Of a stretch of 49,094 bases of DNA, positions 17,238-26,911 are shown piece by piece; position 1 is the first letter of the stretch; the number at the start of each line of letters is the position of its first letter. The notes beneath the pieces were generated by a model. That model saw nothing but the letters and a program-made list of their open reading frames with translations. It was not told the DNA's origin and made no database searches. The stretch comes from CAZWDL01 sp964632995 (GTDB lineage Bacteria > Bacteroidota > Bacteroidia > Chitinophagales > Saprospiraceae). The DNA lies in assembly GCA_964632995.1 (NCBI GenBank), contig CAZWDL010000046.1, positions 1 through 49,094 on the forward strand. The letters are read 5' to 3'. The position numbers and the translations under genes are program-made.

Positions 17238-20200
17238 ATGAGGTTCAAGCAAATTCCATGGACATTTGGCTTTCTCCTGCTTTCCCTGCTTTGGGGAAAG
17301 GACGCATTAGCTCAATCAGATTCCGGTATGACCGATTACAGTCAGGATACCTACGAACAGGAATGGGAAAAAATTGATTCGCTCGACCGCGAAGGGCTTT
17401 GGCGCTCGGCGCTGGAGGCCGTCGAGGACCTCTACGGACGCGCCCGGGCGGACAATAATCCGGCCCAGGTGATCAAAACGGTGATCTACCGCAGTAAATA
17501 CGAGGCGCAGCTATCAGAAGACGGACTCGTTCAGGTCATCGGCAAGCTGGAAAAAGAACTGCAGGGCGCCACTTTTCCCGTGCGTCCCATCCTGCAATCC
17601 ATGCTCGGCGAGCTTTATCAAGGCTACGTCGACCAAAACAGCTGGTCCTTCTCCGACCGGACCACGGTCGTTGATTATGATTCACAAGATATCCAGACCT
17701 GGTCGATCGAACAGCTCAACGAGCGTATTCTGCAACTGTTCGAAGCCTCCGTACAGGACGAGCGGCTGAAACAAGTGCCCATTGAAAACTTTGAGGAGAT
17801 CACTACCGAGTCCAGCAATGTGGAAGGCCTGCGCCCCACGCTTTACGATTTTCTGGTACATCGCGCCATTGATCAGTTTCGCAACGAAAGGATCTATATT
17901 ACCCAGCCGGCCTACGCCTTCGATATCCGTGATACGGTCGCCTTCGCGGATATCTCCACTTTTATTGAGCACAACTTCCAAACCAGGGATACCAACTCTT
18001 ATCATTATCAGACCCTTTTGTTGTTTCAGGATTTGCTGGCTTTTCATGAGGATGACGAAGATCCCGCAGCACTGGTGGATGCCGACTTGAAGCGCCTGGA
18101 TTTTGTATACGATCAAGCAGTGCTTGCGAAAAAGGATACCTTCTTTCTGCAGGCCCTGCGGCAATTGCGAGAAAATTACAGCGCCTATCCCATAGTGACG
18201 AAAGCTGACTACCGCCTCGCCCGCTGGCACTATGAACAGGGACGGCAGTACGACCCCCCTCATGCCAAACAATACCAGTGGGAATATAAAGCGGCGAAAG
18301 CGATTTGTGAACAGGCCCTTAGCGCTTATCCGGAATCTTACGGAGCGAAACAGTGCCGGCAGCTCGAGGAGCAGATTCTACAACCCGTCTTGAATGTTCA
18401 AACCGAACAGGTCAATATCTCCGGCAAGCCTCTTTTGACTCATATCAGCTACCGCAATCTAAAGCAAGCTCATTTTCGCATTGTCCAACTGGAAGAATCG
18501 GATCGCGATAGTCTGGATCGCGTGGGAATAGATAAAAAGCTGACTTATCTCAAAAAGAAAAAAGCATTGCAGACCTGGACTGTAGCACTTCCGGAAGTGG
18601 GCGATTTTCAGCAACACAGCACGGAAATCGGATTGGATCCGCTGCCCCTTGGCATGTATGCCCTGATGAGCGGCGGATCAGCACAATTGACTACGGAAGC
18701 CTCACCGGCGGGCATACTCTTTTTTCATGTGTCGAATATTGGCAGCCTGGAGCGAAGTGCGGTACCGGAAGGTTCTGATTTTGCGGTCGTGCATCGTGAT
18801 TCGGGGAAACCGCTGGAAGGGGTGAAAGCTTCCTTTTACGTCCGTCAGTACAATCGCAGCACCAGAGAACAAGAATATCGCCTGGTGAGCAGCACGACGA
18901 GCGATGCCGAGGGCTTTGTCCGTCCTGATTTGCCGGAAAACGGTTATTACCAGGTAAAATACGAACTGGGGGACGATCAGCTCTTCATCCGGGAAGGCTT
19001 TTCGAATTATTCGCGCTACTACATGCCTTCCCAGGAAAATCAACGCACGCATTTTTTTCTCGACCGGGCCATTTACCGCCCTGGGCAGACGGTTTATTTC
19101 AAAGGGATTGCGCTTGCGCAAAATAGCGATGAAGCCCCCCGTATCCTCGTCGACCGGGAAGCGACTGTCAAACTGTACGATGTCAACCGGCAACTGGTTG
19201 ACGAATTAACGCTGCGCAGTAACGAATACGGTACTTTCAGCGGTTCTTTTCGGGCGCCGGAAGGCGGCTTGCGCGGACAAATGACCCTGGAATCCAGCAT
19301 AGGCCCTTCCAGTACAAGCTTTCGCGTAGAAGAATACAAACGCCCTCGCTTCGAAGTCACCTATAACCCCCTCGACCAAGCATACGATCTCGGTGATCAG
19401 GTGGATGTCAGCGGACAGGCCAAAGCCTACGCCGGTAGTAATATTGGTGGTGCTCCGGTTCAGTACCGGGTGGTTCGTCAGGTGCGTTTCCCCTGGTGGC
19501 CGGTTTGGCGCAGCGGCCGTATTTCTCCCCCACCGGGCAGTCAGGAAATGGAAATTGCCAACGGCGTAACGACTACCGGTGAAGACGGTTCCTTCGCATT
19601 TTCTTTTACAGCTATTCCGGATGCTTCTATTCCCAAAGAACGGAATCCGGCTTTCACTTACCGGATTTACGCCGAGGTGACCGATATCACTGGTGAAACC
19701 CAGACGGCGGAGAAATCCGTCACCCTGGCCTATCTCGGACTGAAGGCCAGTGTTCAGACCCCGAAACAGGCCGATCGGACAAAGCCGCTGACCTTACCGG
19801 TTCGCACGACAAACCTCGACGGCCAGCCCATCGCCTCCGATGTCGACCTGAAGATCTACCGGCTGGATGCTCCGGATCAGGTGTTCATTAACCGCTACTG
19901 GCGACAGCCCGATCAGCCACTTATGGACGAAACCGATTTCCGCCGGCGCTTTCCGTTTTATCCCTACGCTCAGGAGGATGAACCGCATACCTGGTCCCAC
20001 GCCGAAGAAGTGCTGGTCGAGCAATTCAATACCGGAGAACTGGATACAGTATCGGCCAATACGGAAGCCTGGCCGGTAGGGCATTACGAAGTCCATCTGA
20101 CTACTAAGGATAGCGAGGGGCAAGAAATCGAAGTCAAACAGTTCTTTACCCTCTACGACAGTGAGCAGGGCGCCGTCCCCGCTACCACCCTCGGTTGGCA

Positions 20201-23200
20201 AGATCTGGAGGATGGCCCATTTGAACCTGGTGCTACCGCCCATCTGCGGCTGGCCACCAGCGCTGATGAGTTGTATGTGCGCTACGATCTGGAACGCGCC
20301 CGGGGAGAATTGATCCGGGGCGGCTGGCTCAATGTCAAGGACTGGACAGCAGTAGGCTATGAAGTCGAGGAAGCCGATCGCGGAAACCTCCATAGCCATG
20401 TCGCCTATGTGAAACACAATCGTGCCTATAGCTGGACCGGACGCATTCAGGTGCCCTGGTCGAATAAAGAACTTGAAATTGAATATTTTAGCTTCCGCGA
20501 AAAGCTGCGGCCCGGCGCCGAGGAAAACTGGCAGCTGAAAATCAAGGGCCCGGCCGGCGAACAGGTAGCCGCGGAAATAGTCGCCACCCTATACGATGCA
20601 TCCCTCGATCAGTTTGTCCGTCACGATTGGTCCTTTCAACCTTTCCCTATTCATAACTACGTAGTGCGCAACTGGTCGTCGCGCTATTTTGCCGCAGCCG
20701 ACGGCGCCTTTTACAATCCTCGCCCTTCCCGCGAAGAGGATCGGAAAGTTCAGCGATACCGCCACCTCAACTGGTTCAACTTCTTCCGTTACGGCGCCAT
20801 CGCCGGAGAAATGGTGCAGTACCGGGCTATGGCCGATTCGGCAATGCCTGCAGCAAGAATGGAAACCCTGCAGGGCGCTCCGATGGAGGAAGCCGAAGCA
20901 AGCGCAAAAACACAAGCAGAGCCCGCGCCGCCGCCGACAGAGCCGGAAACACCGGAGGCAGAAGAACCGGCGCCCGTACAGGTGCGCACCAATCTCGACG
21001 AAACGGTTTTCTTCCTGCCGGAGCTGCGCACCGACACGGAAGGCAATATCCTGATCAACTTCACGATGAATGAGGCGCTGACGCGATGGAAATTCCTGGG
21101 TCTGGCGCATACCAAAGAACTGGCTTACGCCCTTACGCAGCAGGAAGTCGTTACGCAAAAGGAATTGATGGTGTTGCCCAATGCGCCCCGCTTTGTGCGG
21201 GAAGGCGATGAAATAGAGTTCGTCGCCAAAGTGAGTAACCTCACCGAAACGACCCAAGCAGGCGCCGCCACTCTGCAGTTGTTCGATGGCCTAACCATGG
21301 AACCTGTCGACGCCGCGCTGGGCAACGAACAGCCGGAGGTCTCCTTTGAGGCCGGCCCTGGACAGTCGGCCCGCGTAGCCTGGAAACTGGAAATACCAAA
21401 AGGAAAAGTATCGCTCTTGGTGCATCGCGTGATTGCTAAAGCCGGCGCCTATTCCGATGGAGAAGAGGATGCGCTCCCGGTGCTCACCAATCGCACGCTG
21501 GTGACCGAAAGCATGCCGATAACCGTGCGTGGCAAGGAGAAGAATACCTTCACCTTTGAACGCCTGGAACAGGCTGCCCGGTCGCCAAGCCTGGAACAGC
21601 ATACCTTAACCCTGGAATTTACTTCCAATCCGGCCTGGTTCGCCGTTAAGGCATTACCTTACCTGATGGAATACCCACACGAGTGTTCCGAACAGATCTT
21701 TAGCCGCCTTTACGCCAACAGCCTGGCTCGCGCTGTAGTCGCCAATCATCCCCGTATTGAGAAGATCTTCGATGCATGGCGCGCCGAAGGCGGACTGGAA
21801 AGCGAACTGATGCGCAATCAGGAACTGAAAGCTGTGCTGCTGGAAGAAACGCCCTGGGTGCTGCAGGCTCAAAGTGAAACGGAGCAACGCAAAAATATCG
21901 CTTTGCTCTTCGACCTGGATCGCATGCAGCGCGAACGGGAGACCGCACTGCGCAAGTTGATTGAGCTGCAGCAGTCTGGAGGCGGCTTCGCCTGGTTTGC
22001 CGGGGGCCGGGAAAACTGGTTTATCACCCAATACATTGTAGAGGGTATGGGCCGCTTGCGGGCACTGGAAGTCATCGACACACAACAGCAGGATGCCGGG
22101 GCGATGATCCGCAATGCCATCGACTTTATCGACCGGAAAATACACGAACACTACAACAAATTACAGGAAGGGGCTAAAGAAGGCAGAACCGACCTGTCGG
22201 AAGATCATCTCAGTCACCTGTCTGCACACTATCTCTATGCCCGGAGTTACTTTCCGGAAATTCCCAAGGAGAAACCCGTGGAAGAGGCGTTCACCTATTT
22301 CATGGAACAGGCCGAAAAATACTGGCTCGACAAAGGGATTTACGAACAGGGGCTGATCGCTGTTGCTACTCACCGGGGAGATCGGAAGGATACAGCCCTG
22401 CGCATTACCCGCTCCTTGCGGGAGCGCGCGCTGCGCAATGAGGAGCTCGGGATGTACTGGAAGTATCCCCGCGGCTGGTACTGGCACCAGTTGCCGATTG
22501 AAACGCACGCCCTCATGGTGGAAGTGTTCGCGGAGGTAGCCCAGGATGCGGAAACAGTAGATGAATTGCGTATTTGGCTACTGAAAAATAAACAGGTCAA
22601 TCACTGGGAAACAACCAAGGCCACCGCGGCGGCTGTCTACGCACTTTTTAATCAGGGAGAATCCCTAGCCACCGACTGGTTGACGGAAAGTGAACAGGTA
22701 GAGGTCGATTTTGCCGGGGTGAAGAAAAAATATTACCAGCCGGAACTCGAGGAGGCGGAAAATGAAGCGGAGGCCGGCACCGGCAATTTCCAGGTCACCT
22801 GGAAAGGAACGGAAATCCGGACAGATATGAATCGTATCCGGGTGAAAAACCCCAATCCCCATATCGCATGGGGCAGCCTGCACTGGCAGTACTTCGAGGA
22901 CCTGGATAAGATCAGCACTTTCCGGGAAGCACCGCTCAACATCGTTAAGCAGCTCTACCGGCAGCAAGCTTCTGAAACCGGACCCCAACTGCTTGAAGTC
23001 ACGCCGCGTACCCGCCTGACTCCGGGTGACTTGCTAACCGTTCGCATTGAATTGCGCGTAGATCGCGATATGGAGTACATTCACATGAAAGACCTGCGCG
23101 CCAGCGGTCTGGAACCGGTCAATGTGCTTAGCCAGTACAAGTGGCAGGGCGGTCTGGGCTACTACGAAAGCACCGGAGATGCCGCTACGCACTTTTTTAT

Positions 23201-23363
23201 CGACTATCTGCCCAGAGGCACTTACGTCTTTGAGTACCCCCTGCGCGTCGCTCATCAGGGGGATTTCTCCAACGGCATAAGCACTATTCAGAGCATGTAT
23301 GCTCCGGAGTTTAACAGCCACTCCGAAGGAGTGCGCATACAGGTAGCGGCGGAAGAGAACTAA
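17238..23363 (+). CDS. Alpha-2-macroglobulin family protein with thioester motif
   Basis: This 2041-residue periplasmic or surface protein resembles eukaryotic protease-trapping alpha-2-macroglobulins. It has a signal peptide (1-26, ALAQ) and no lipobox, unlike the E. coli lipoprotein form. A helical N-terminal part (about 30-390) precedes macroglobulin-like beta domains, including VEEYKRPRFEV at 697-707. An Ala/Glu/Pro-rich linker (about 1215-1250) precedes the A2M core (TRWKFLGLAHT). The reactive thioester motif Cys-Ser-Glu-Gln is intact at 1483-1486, followed by the helical thioester domain. It presumably traps attacking proteases in the envelope. It stands alone; the penicillin-binding protein PbpC often linked to bacterial A2M genes is not here. 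Confidence 0.95.
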   Translation: MRFKQIPWTFGFLLLSLLWGKDALAQSDSGMTDYSQDTYEQEWEKIDSLDREGLWRSALEAVEDLYGRARADNNPAQVIKTVIYRSKYEAQLSEDGLVQVIGKLEKELQGATFPVRPILQSMLGELYQGYVDQNSWSFSDRTTVVDYDSQDIQTWSIEQLNERILQLFEASVQDERLKQVPIENFEEITTESSNVEGLRPTLYDFLVHRAIDQFRNERIYITQPAYAFDIRDTVAFADISTFIEHNFQTRDTNSYHYQTLLLFQDLLAFHEDDEDPAALVDADLKRLDFVYDQAVLAKKDTFFLQALRQLRENYSAYPIVTKADYRLARWHYEQGRQYDPPHAKQYQWEYKAAKAICEQALSAYPESYGAKQCRQLEEQILQPVLNVQTEQVNISGKPLLTHISYRNLKQAHFRIVQLEESDRDSLDRVGIDKKLTYLKKKKALQTWTVALPEVGDFQQHSTEIGLDPLPLGMYALMSGGSAQLTTEASPAGILFFHVSNIGSLERSAVPEGSDFAVVHRDSGKPLEGVKASFYVRQYNRSTREQEYRLVSSTTSDAEGFVRPDLPENGYYQVKYELGDDQLFIREGFSNYSRYYMPSQENQRTHFFLDRAIYRPGQTVYFKGIALAQNSDEAPRILVDREATVKLYDVNRQLVDELTLRSNEYGTFSGSFRAPEGGLRGQMTLESSIGPSSTSFRVEEYKRPRFEVTYNPLDQAYDLGDQVDVSGQAKAYAGSNIGGAPVQYRVVRQVRFPWWPVWRSGRISPPPGSQEMEIANGVTTTGEDGSFAFSFTAIPDASIPKERNPAFTYRIYAEVTDITGETQTAEKSVTLAYLGLKASVQTPKQADRTKPLTLPVRTTNLDGQPIASDVDLKIYRLDAPDQVFINRYWRQPDQPLMDETDFRRRFPFYPYAQEDEPHTWSHAEEVLVEQFNTGELDTVSANTEAWPVGHYEVHLTTKDSEGQEIEVKQFFTLYDSEQGAVPATTLGWQDLEDGPFEPGATAHLRLATSADELYVRYDLERARGELIRGGWLNVKDWTAVGYEVEEADRGNLHSHVAYVKHNRAYSWTGRIQVPWSNKELEIEYFSFREKLRPGAEENWQLKIKGPAGEQVAAEIVATLYDASLDQFVRHDWSFQPFPIHNYVVRNWSSRYFAAADGAFYNPRPSREEDRKVQRYRHLNWFNFFRYGAIAGEMVQYRAMADSAMPAARMETLQGAPMEEAEASAKTQAEPAPPPTEPETPEAEEPAPVQVRTNLDETVFFLPELRTDTEGNILINFTMNEALTRWKFLGLAHTKELAYALTQQEVVTQKELMVLPNAPRFVREGDEIEFVAKVSNLTETTQAGAATLQLFDGLTMEPVDAALGNEQPEVSFEAGPGQSARVAWKLEIPKGKVSLLVHRVIAKAGAYSDGEEDALPVLTNRTLVTESMPITVRGKEKNTFTFERLEQAARSPSLEQHTLTLEFTSNPAWFAVKALPYLMEYPHECSEQIFSRLYANSLARAVVANHPRIEKIFDAWRAEGGLESELMRNQELKAVLLEETPWVLQAQSETEQRKNIALLFDLDRMQRERETALRKLIELQQSGGGFAWFAGGRENWFITQYIVEGMGRLRALEVIDTQQQDAGAMIRNAIDFIDRKIHEHYNKLQEGAKEGRTDLSEDHLSHLSAHYLYARSYFPEIPKEKPVEEAFTYFMEQAEKYWLDKGIYEQGLIAVATHRGDRKDTALRITRSLRERALRNEELGMYWKYPRGWYWHQLPIETHALMVEVFAEVAQDAETVDELRIWLLKNKQVNHWETTKATAAAVYALFNQGESLATDWLTESEQVEVDFAGVKKKYYQPELEEAENEAEAGTGNFQVTWKGTEIRTDMNRIRVKNPNPHIAWGSLHWQYFEDLDKISTFREAPLNIVKQLYRQQASETGPQLLEVTPRTRLTPGDLLTVRIELRVDRDMEYIHMKDLRASGLEPVNVLSQYKWQGGLGYYESTGDAATHFFIDYLPRGTYVFEYPLRVAHQGDFSNGISTIQSMYAPEFNSHSEGVRIQVAAEEN

Positions 23364-23621
23364 GTCCGCTGAATGCTGGGCTACCATTACAAAACTGTAG
23401 GAGGAAGGCGGGTCACAAGTATTCCGAAGAAAACGCAGTATTTGGTCCTTTCTACCCGGCTGGCCGTCGAAGAAAAACAGATTTGATCCAAAGCAGTGTT
23501 AAAATTGTTGTCAAGTTTGAAGTTCTCTGAACAATTTATCCGATATTCAGAAAAAAAACTGCAAATTTTGGACAGAAAAAAAATCTTCGAATACGCTGCA
23601 AAAGGATTTAAAGAAAGAATT

Positions 23622-24305
23622 ATGGGTGAAAACCAGAATAGCCAGCGTGGCAAACACGCCGAAACCGTCATCCGCAATCACGTCATCTGGTCGCTTGGCG
23701 CCGGGTTTATTCCCGTTGTTGCAGCCGATGTGCTGGCGGTTAGTGCACTGCAACTCGATATGATCCGGCAGCTGTGCCGGGTTTATGACGTGAATTTCTC
23801 AGAAACACAAGGTAAGGCGATTGTCACCTCCCTCACGAGTTCGACCATTGCCCGGCTCGGCGCGACAAGCCTGACCAAGCTTATCCCCGTCGTCGGCTCT
23901 ATCGTTGGCGGTGTGACCAATTCGATATTCGCCGGCGCGTCTACCTATGCTCTCGGGGAAGTGTTCAAAAAGCATTTTGAATCCGGAGGTACAATTCTTG
24001 ACTTCGATCCCGACCGCCTGAAAAAAATGTACAAGGAAAAATTCGAGAAAGGTAAAAAGGTGGCCGAACAATTGCGGAAGCAACAGCAAAAAGAAGATCA
24101 GCAACGGCAAGCCGAGTCCGCAGAAACGCCGGCTGCCGCTACAAAAGCAGAACGCCATACCCGCGAGGAACCCAAAGTGGAAATCAGCTCCTCCTCTGAT
24201 GCCATCACCCGCCTGAAAGAACTGGCTGACCTGCGCGACGGGGGCGTGATCTCGGAAGAGGAATTTCAGGAAATGAAAAAACGCGTCATCGAAAGCTTTA
24301 AGTAA
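23622..24305 (+). CDS. DUF697 membrane protein with C-terminal SHOCT domain
   Basis: The 227-residue protein combines a DUF697 region (about 10-125: HAETVIRNHVIWSLGAGFIP, then two hydrophobic hairpins around PVVAADVLAVSALQLDMI and LIPVVGSIVGGVTNSIFAGA) with a charged linker and a C-terminal SHOCT motif (AITRLKELADLRDGGVIS.., last 34 residues). DUF697 is found in YcjF-like membrane proteins; SHOCT is a short oligomerisation module. Function is unknown. I chose the ATG at 23622, since the 42-residue upstream extension is not typical and AAATTTTG at 23563-23570, close to the -7 consensus, would then lie inside the gene. It converges with tsaD across a long hairpin. Confidence 0.8.
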   Translation: MGENQNSQRGKHAETVIRNHVIWSLGAGFIPVVAADVLAVSALQLDMIRQLCRVYDVNFSETQGKAIVTSLTSSTIARLGATSLTKLIPVVGSIVGGVTNSIFAGASTYALGEVFKKHFESGGTILDFDPDRLKKMYKEKFEKGKKVAEQLRKQQQKEDQQRQAESAETPAAATKAERHTREEPKVEISSSSDAITRLKELADLRDGGVISEEEFQEMKKRVIESFK

Positions 24306-24317
24306 AATAGAAAACCC

Positions 24318-24370
24318 GAAAGAAGAAATAAGGAAAAACGCGAACGGCGCACTTCCTTATTTCGTCTTTC
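24318..24370. terminator. Bidirectional terminator between DUF697 gene and tsaD
   Basis: An 18-bp stem with one mismatch, 24318-24335 with 24353-24370, fills the space between two convergent genes and abuts the tsaD stop codon. The arms are A-rich on the left and T-rich on the right, so it can serve both transcripts. Confidence 0.8.
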
Positions 24371-25375
24371 CTATTTCCCCCTCCACCTTGCCACCGGTTC
24401 CACCCCATGCCCGGTGAATTCTCCTTTCAGGAACTTGTAGTACCCGGTGACGGCGATCATCGCTGCATTGTCAGTGCAGTATTCGAACTTGGGTATGAAA
24501 GTGTTCCAGCCCAGCGCTTTGCCTCGTTGTTCCATGTTGCGGCGCAGTTCTGAATTAGCCGAAACGCCACCTGCAACAGCAACTTCACGGATGCCGGTCT
24601 TTTCGGCTGCTTGTTCCAGTTTATTCATCAGTATAGAAACGATCCGTTGTTGTACCGAGGCGCTGATATCGGCAATGTTTTTTTCAATAAATTGCGGGTC
24701 TTTCTTCAGGTTTCGTTTGAGAAAATAGAGGATGGAAGTTTTCAAGCCGCTGAAACTGAAGTCCAGCCCCTCGATCCGGGGTTCAGGGAATTCAAAGCGT
24801 GCTTCTCCTTGCTGCGCCAGGCGGTCGATATGGGGCCCGGCCGGATAGTCCAGCCCCAGTAATTTCCCCGTTTTATCGAAGGCTTCGCCGGCGGCATCAT
24901 CCAGGGTGCGGCCGATGACTTCCATGTTCAGATAATCACGCACCAGTACGATTTGGGTATGTCCTCCCGATACCGTCAGACACAGAAAGGGAAAGGAAGG
25001 GTAGGGCTTTTCGGCAAAATGCGCCAGCACGTGGGCAACCATGTGATTGACCTCGATCAGCGGAATATTTAAGCTGAGGGCAAGCCCCTTGGCGAATGTC
25101 ATCCCGACAATAAGAGAGCCGATGAGTCCCGGCCCCCGGGTAAAGGCGACCGCCGAGAGCGAATCGCGGCTGACCCCCGCTCGTTTAATGGCTAAATCCA
25201 CGACCGGTACAATATGCGCCTGATGCTCCCGCGAGGCCACTTCGGGCACCACGCCTCCGTAAGCGCGATGGGCCTCCTGCACCGATACCACATTACTTAA
25301 AACTTTTCCATCCTGAATAACGGCAGCTGCCGTATCGTCACAAGATGATTCTATTCCTAAAATTATTGCGCTCAT
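24371..25375 (-). CDS. tsaD: tRNA N6-threonylcarbamoyladenosine synthase subunit TsaD
   Basis: TsaD transfers the threonylcarbamoyl group from TC-AMP to A37 of tRNAs reading ANN codons, with TsaB and TsaE. At 334 residues it is full length. The N-terminal ILGIESSCDDTAAAV is the ASKHA phosphate-binding motif. The metal ligands are His111 and His115 (NHMVAHVLAH). SGGHTQIVLV and VAGGVSANSELR are further family signatures, with a late Asp in YCTDNAAM. It is a single gene on the minus strand with its own promoter (25439-25446) and a shared terminator. Confidence 0.98.
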   Translation of the reverse strand: MSAIILGIESSCDDTAAAVIQDGKVLSNVVSVQEAHRAYGGVVPEVASREHQAHIVPVVDLAIKRAGVSRDSLSAVAFTRGPGLIGSLIVGMTFAKGLALSLNIPLIEVNHMVAHVLAHFAEKPYPSFPFLCLTVSGGHTQIVLVRDYLNMEVIGRTLDDAAGEAFDKTGKLLGLDYPAGPHIDRLAQQGEARFEFPEPRIEGLDFSFSGLKTSILYFLKRNLKKDPQFIEKNIADISASVQQRIVSILMNKLEQAAEKTGIREVAVAGGVSANSELRRNMEQRGKALGWNTFIPKFEYCTDNAAMIAVTGYYKFLKGEFTGHGVEPVARWRGK

Positions 25376-25823
25376 GTTTGTTAAATAGGAAGAATACTTA
25401 TAAATTTATTCTCGCTTGGCGAAAAGCGGATAAAGGTGCAAAATTAGTCGCTTTTATCCGAAAAAGCGCAAGGCAATCTCCCCACAAGTACTTTTGCCTC
25501 ATCGGCGAAGAAAACGAGAGCTTGAAGTTAACGGAAATAAAATTCCGTCCTTCTTCTACAACCGGCTAAAATTCATACCAGTAAGACGCAGCTTTTGTTT
25601 GCATCAGGCCCCGCAAGATCTATCCGGTAAAACGGATATCCGCCGGCCAGGTAATAACAAATCATTACGACGATCAGACGACCATCGAAAAGGCACTATT
25701 GCCGGGTTGGGGGGTCTGTTTATTGATCAAAACGGCTGCCGTCAGTTAAAGAGTAAAAAGCGCGAACTCCGGTTCGGGTTGCTATCACTATTTTATTTTG
25801 TAAAATTACGAAACACTTGAATC
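25376..25823. other. Intergenic region between divergent tsaD and bactofilin genes
   Basis: No convincing coding sequence is present: frames are short and interrupted. It holds the tsaD promoter, an 8-bp inverted repeat CGGATAAA/TTTATCCG (25427-25434, 25453-25460) that brackets that promoter, and a small hairpin TATCCG/CGGATA (25621-25638). TATTTTG at 25794-25800 lies 23 bases before the bactofilin start and may be its -7 element. The stretch 25500-25780 shows nothing I recognise. Confidence 0.4.
25439..25446 (-). promoter_or_regulatory. -7 element for tsaD
   Basis: On the minus strand this reads TAATTTTG, an exact match to TAnnTTTG, 63 bases before the tsaD start. A CTTG lies 22 bases further upstream as a weak -33 element. 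The site lies inside an 8-bp inverted repeat (25427-25460), which might be an operator. Confidence 0.5.
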
Positions 25824-26207
25824 ATGGCCGTATCTGTCAGAGCAAAACCGAAGAGCGAGGTAATTCAAACGGGCAAACACACAGAAAGGGGCGGTTCCCT
25901 CAACTGTGTGGTGGCAAAAGGCACCAGAATTGAAGGGCAGTTTAAATCATCGGAAAACATGCGCCTGGACGGCGTTGTGGTCGGTGACGTCCTCTGTGAT
26001 AAAAAACTGGTCCTGGGAGAAACAGGAAAAGTAGAGGGAACCATCAACACCCTGGATGCCGTGATTATGGGGCATATTATCGGTGAACTGAAGGTCAACG
26101 GGGTGCTGCATCTCAACAGTACAGCCAATATCGAGGGAGATATTACGGCGAAGAAAATGATCGTTGAGGAAGGCGCCCGTTACAACGGAGCCTGTAAGAT
26201 TGGGTGA
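25824..26207 (+). CDS. Bactofilin
   Basis: Bactofilins polymerise without nucleotide into filaments that scaffold cell-shape and envelope proteins at the inner membrane. This one has 127 residues: a disordered basic N-terminal tail (1-25), then a right-handed beta-helix core of short repeats containing Gly and Val (KGTRIEGQFKSSENMRLDG, VVGDVLCDKKLVLGETGKVE, TINTLDAVIMGHIIGELKV, LHLNSTANIEGDITAKKMI). It is probably the first gene of a set with the pilin-like membrane protein (122 bases downstream) and the DUF3822/rsmD pair. The neighbours suggest an envelope-associated role. Confidence 0.93.
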   Translation: MAVSVRAKPKSEVIQTGKHTERGGSLNCVVAKGTRIEGQFKSSENMRLDGVVVGDVLCDKKLVLGETGKVEGTINTLDAVIMGHIIGELKVNGVLHLNSTANIEGDITAKKMIVEEGARYNGACKIG

Positions 26208-26329
26208 CGATGAAGTGACTTACAGATCGGTTTGTTTCTCTTTGTCCGGCAATTTATCTAAAATTGCATTTGGAGAAATCCGCGGATTTAAAGAAAAAAC
26301 CTTATTATTGCATCAAAACAAACCGAGAA

Positions 26330-26911
26330 ATGAGATTAGTCATCAACCTGATTCTAGCTGCAATTGTAGTTGGCCTTGTCTGGGTTTTGATCAGCAGCAT
26401 CCGGGAGCCTATTGCCTTTAAGGCCGAACGGAATAAGCGTGAACAAGCGGTGATCGATAAGCTGATCATGATCCGCGATGCCCAGGAAGCATTCCGGGAT
26501 ATCGCAGGAGGCTTCGCGCCCAGTTTCGATTCCCTGAAGGAAGTACTGCGCAACGACAGCTTCGTCCTGATCAAGGTTATCGGCGATCCTGATGATCCCA
26601 ACTTTACGGGAGAGATCATCTACGATACCACCTATACGCCGGCTTACGATTCTATCAGAAAAATCGGTATCCGGCTTGATTCCCTCGAGTATATACCGTA
26701 CAGCGGAGGCGCTACGTTCAACATTTCAGCAGACACCATTACCTACCAGAATACTCTCGTCGATGTAGTGGAGGTTGGTACTGAACGCAGCACGTACATG
26801 GGACGTTTTGCCGATCCGCGCTTTGCCCGCTACGATCAGTCCTACAATCCCAACAGCGTGATTAAGTTCGGGGATATGAATAAACCAAACTTGTCCGGAA
26901 ATTGGGAGTAA
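26330..26911 (+). CDS. Single-pass membrane protein with pseudopilin-like layout
   Basis: I do not recognise the family. From the ATG at 26330 (193 residues) it has an N-terminal membrane helix (LVINLILAAIVVGLVWVLIS, 3-22), a continuing amphipathic helix (about 30-60: KREQAVIDKLIMIRDAQEAF), a GGFAPSFDSLKEVL turn-helix, and a beta-rich C-terminal domain. This layout resembles type II pseudopilins, where a helix with Ala-Gln is followed by a GxYP-like turn, but the prepilin peptidase motif is absent. The next gene overlaps its stop by 10 bases. Its position between a bactofilin and DUF3822 suggests an envelope protein. Confidence 0.75.
   Translation: MRLVINLILAAIVVGLVWVLISSIREPIAFKAERNKREQAVIDKLIMIRDAQEAFRDIAGGFAPSFDSLKEVLRNDSFVLIKVIGDPDDPNFTGEIIYDTTYTPAYDSIRKIGIRLDSLEYIPYSGGATFNISADTITYQNTLVDVVEVGTERSTYMGRFADPRFARYDQSYNPNSVIKFGDMNKPNLSGNWE

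Noticed and set aside
25345..25820. Short plus-strand open frames in the tsaD-bactofilin gap
   Set aside because: No export signal, domain or plausible ribosome-binding context; compositions resemble translated non-coding DNA.
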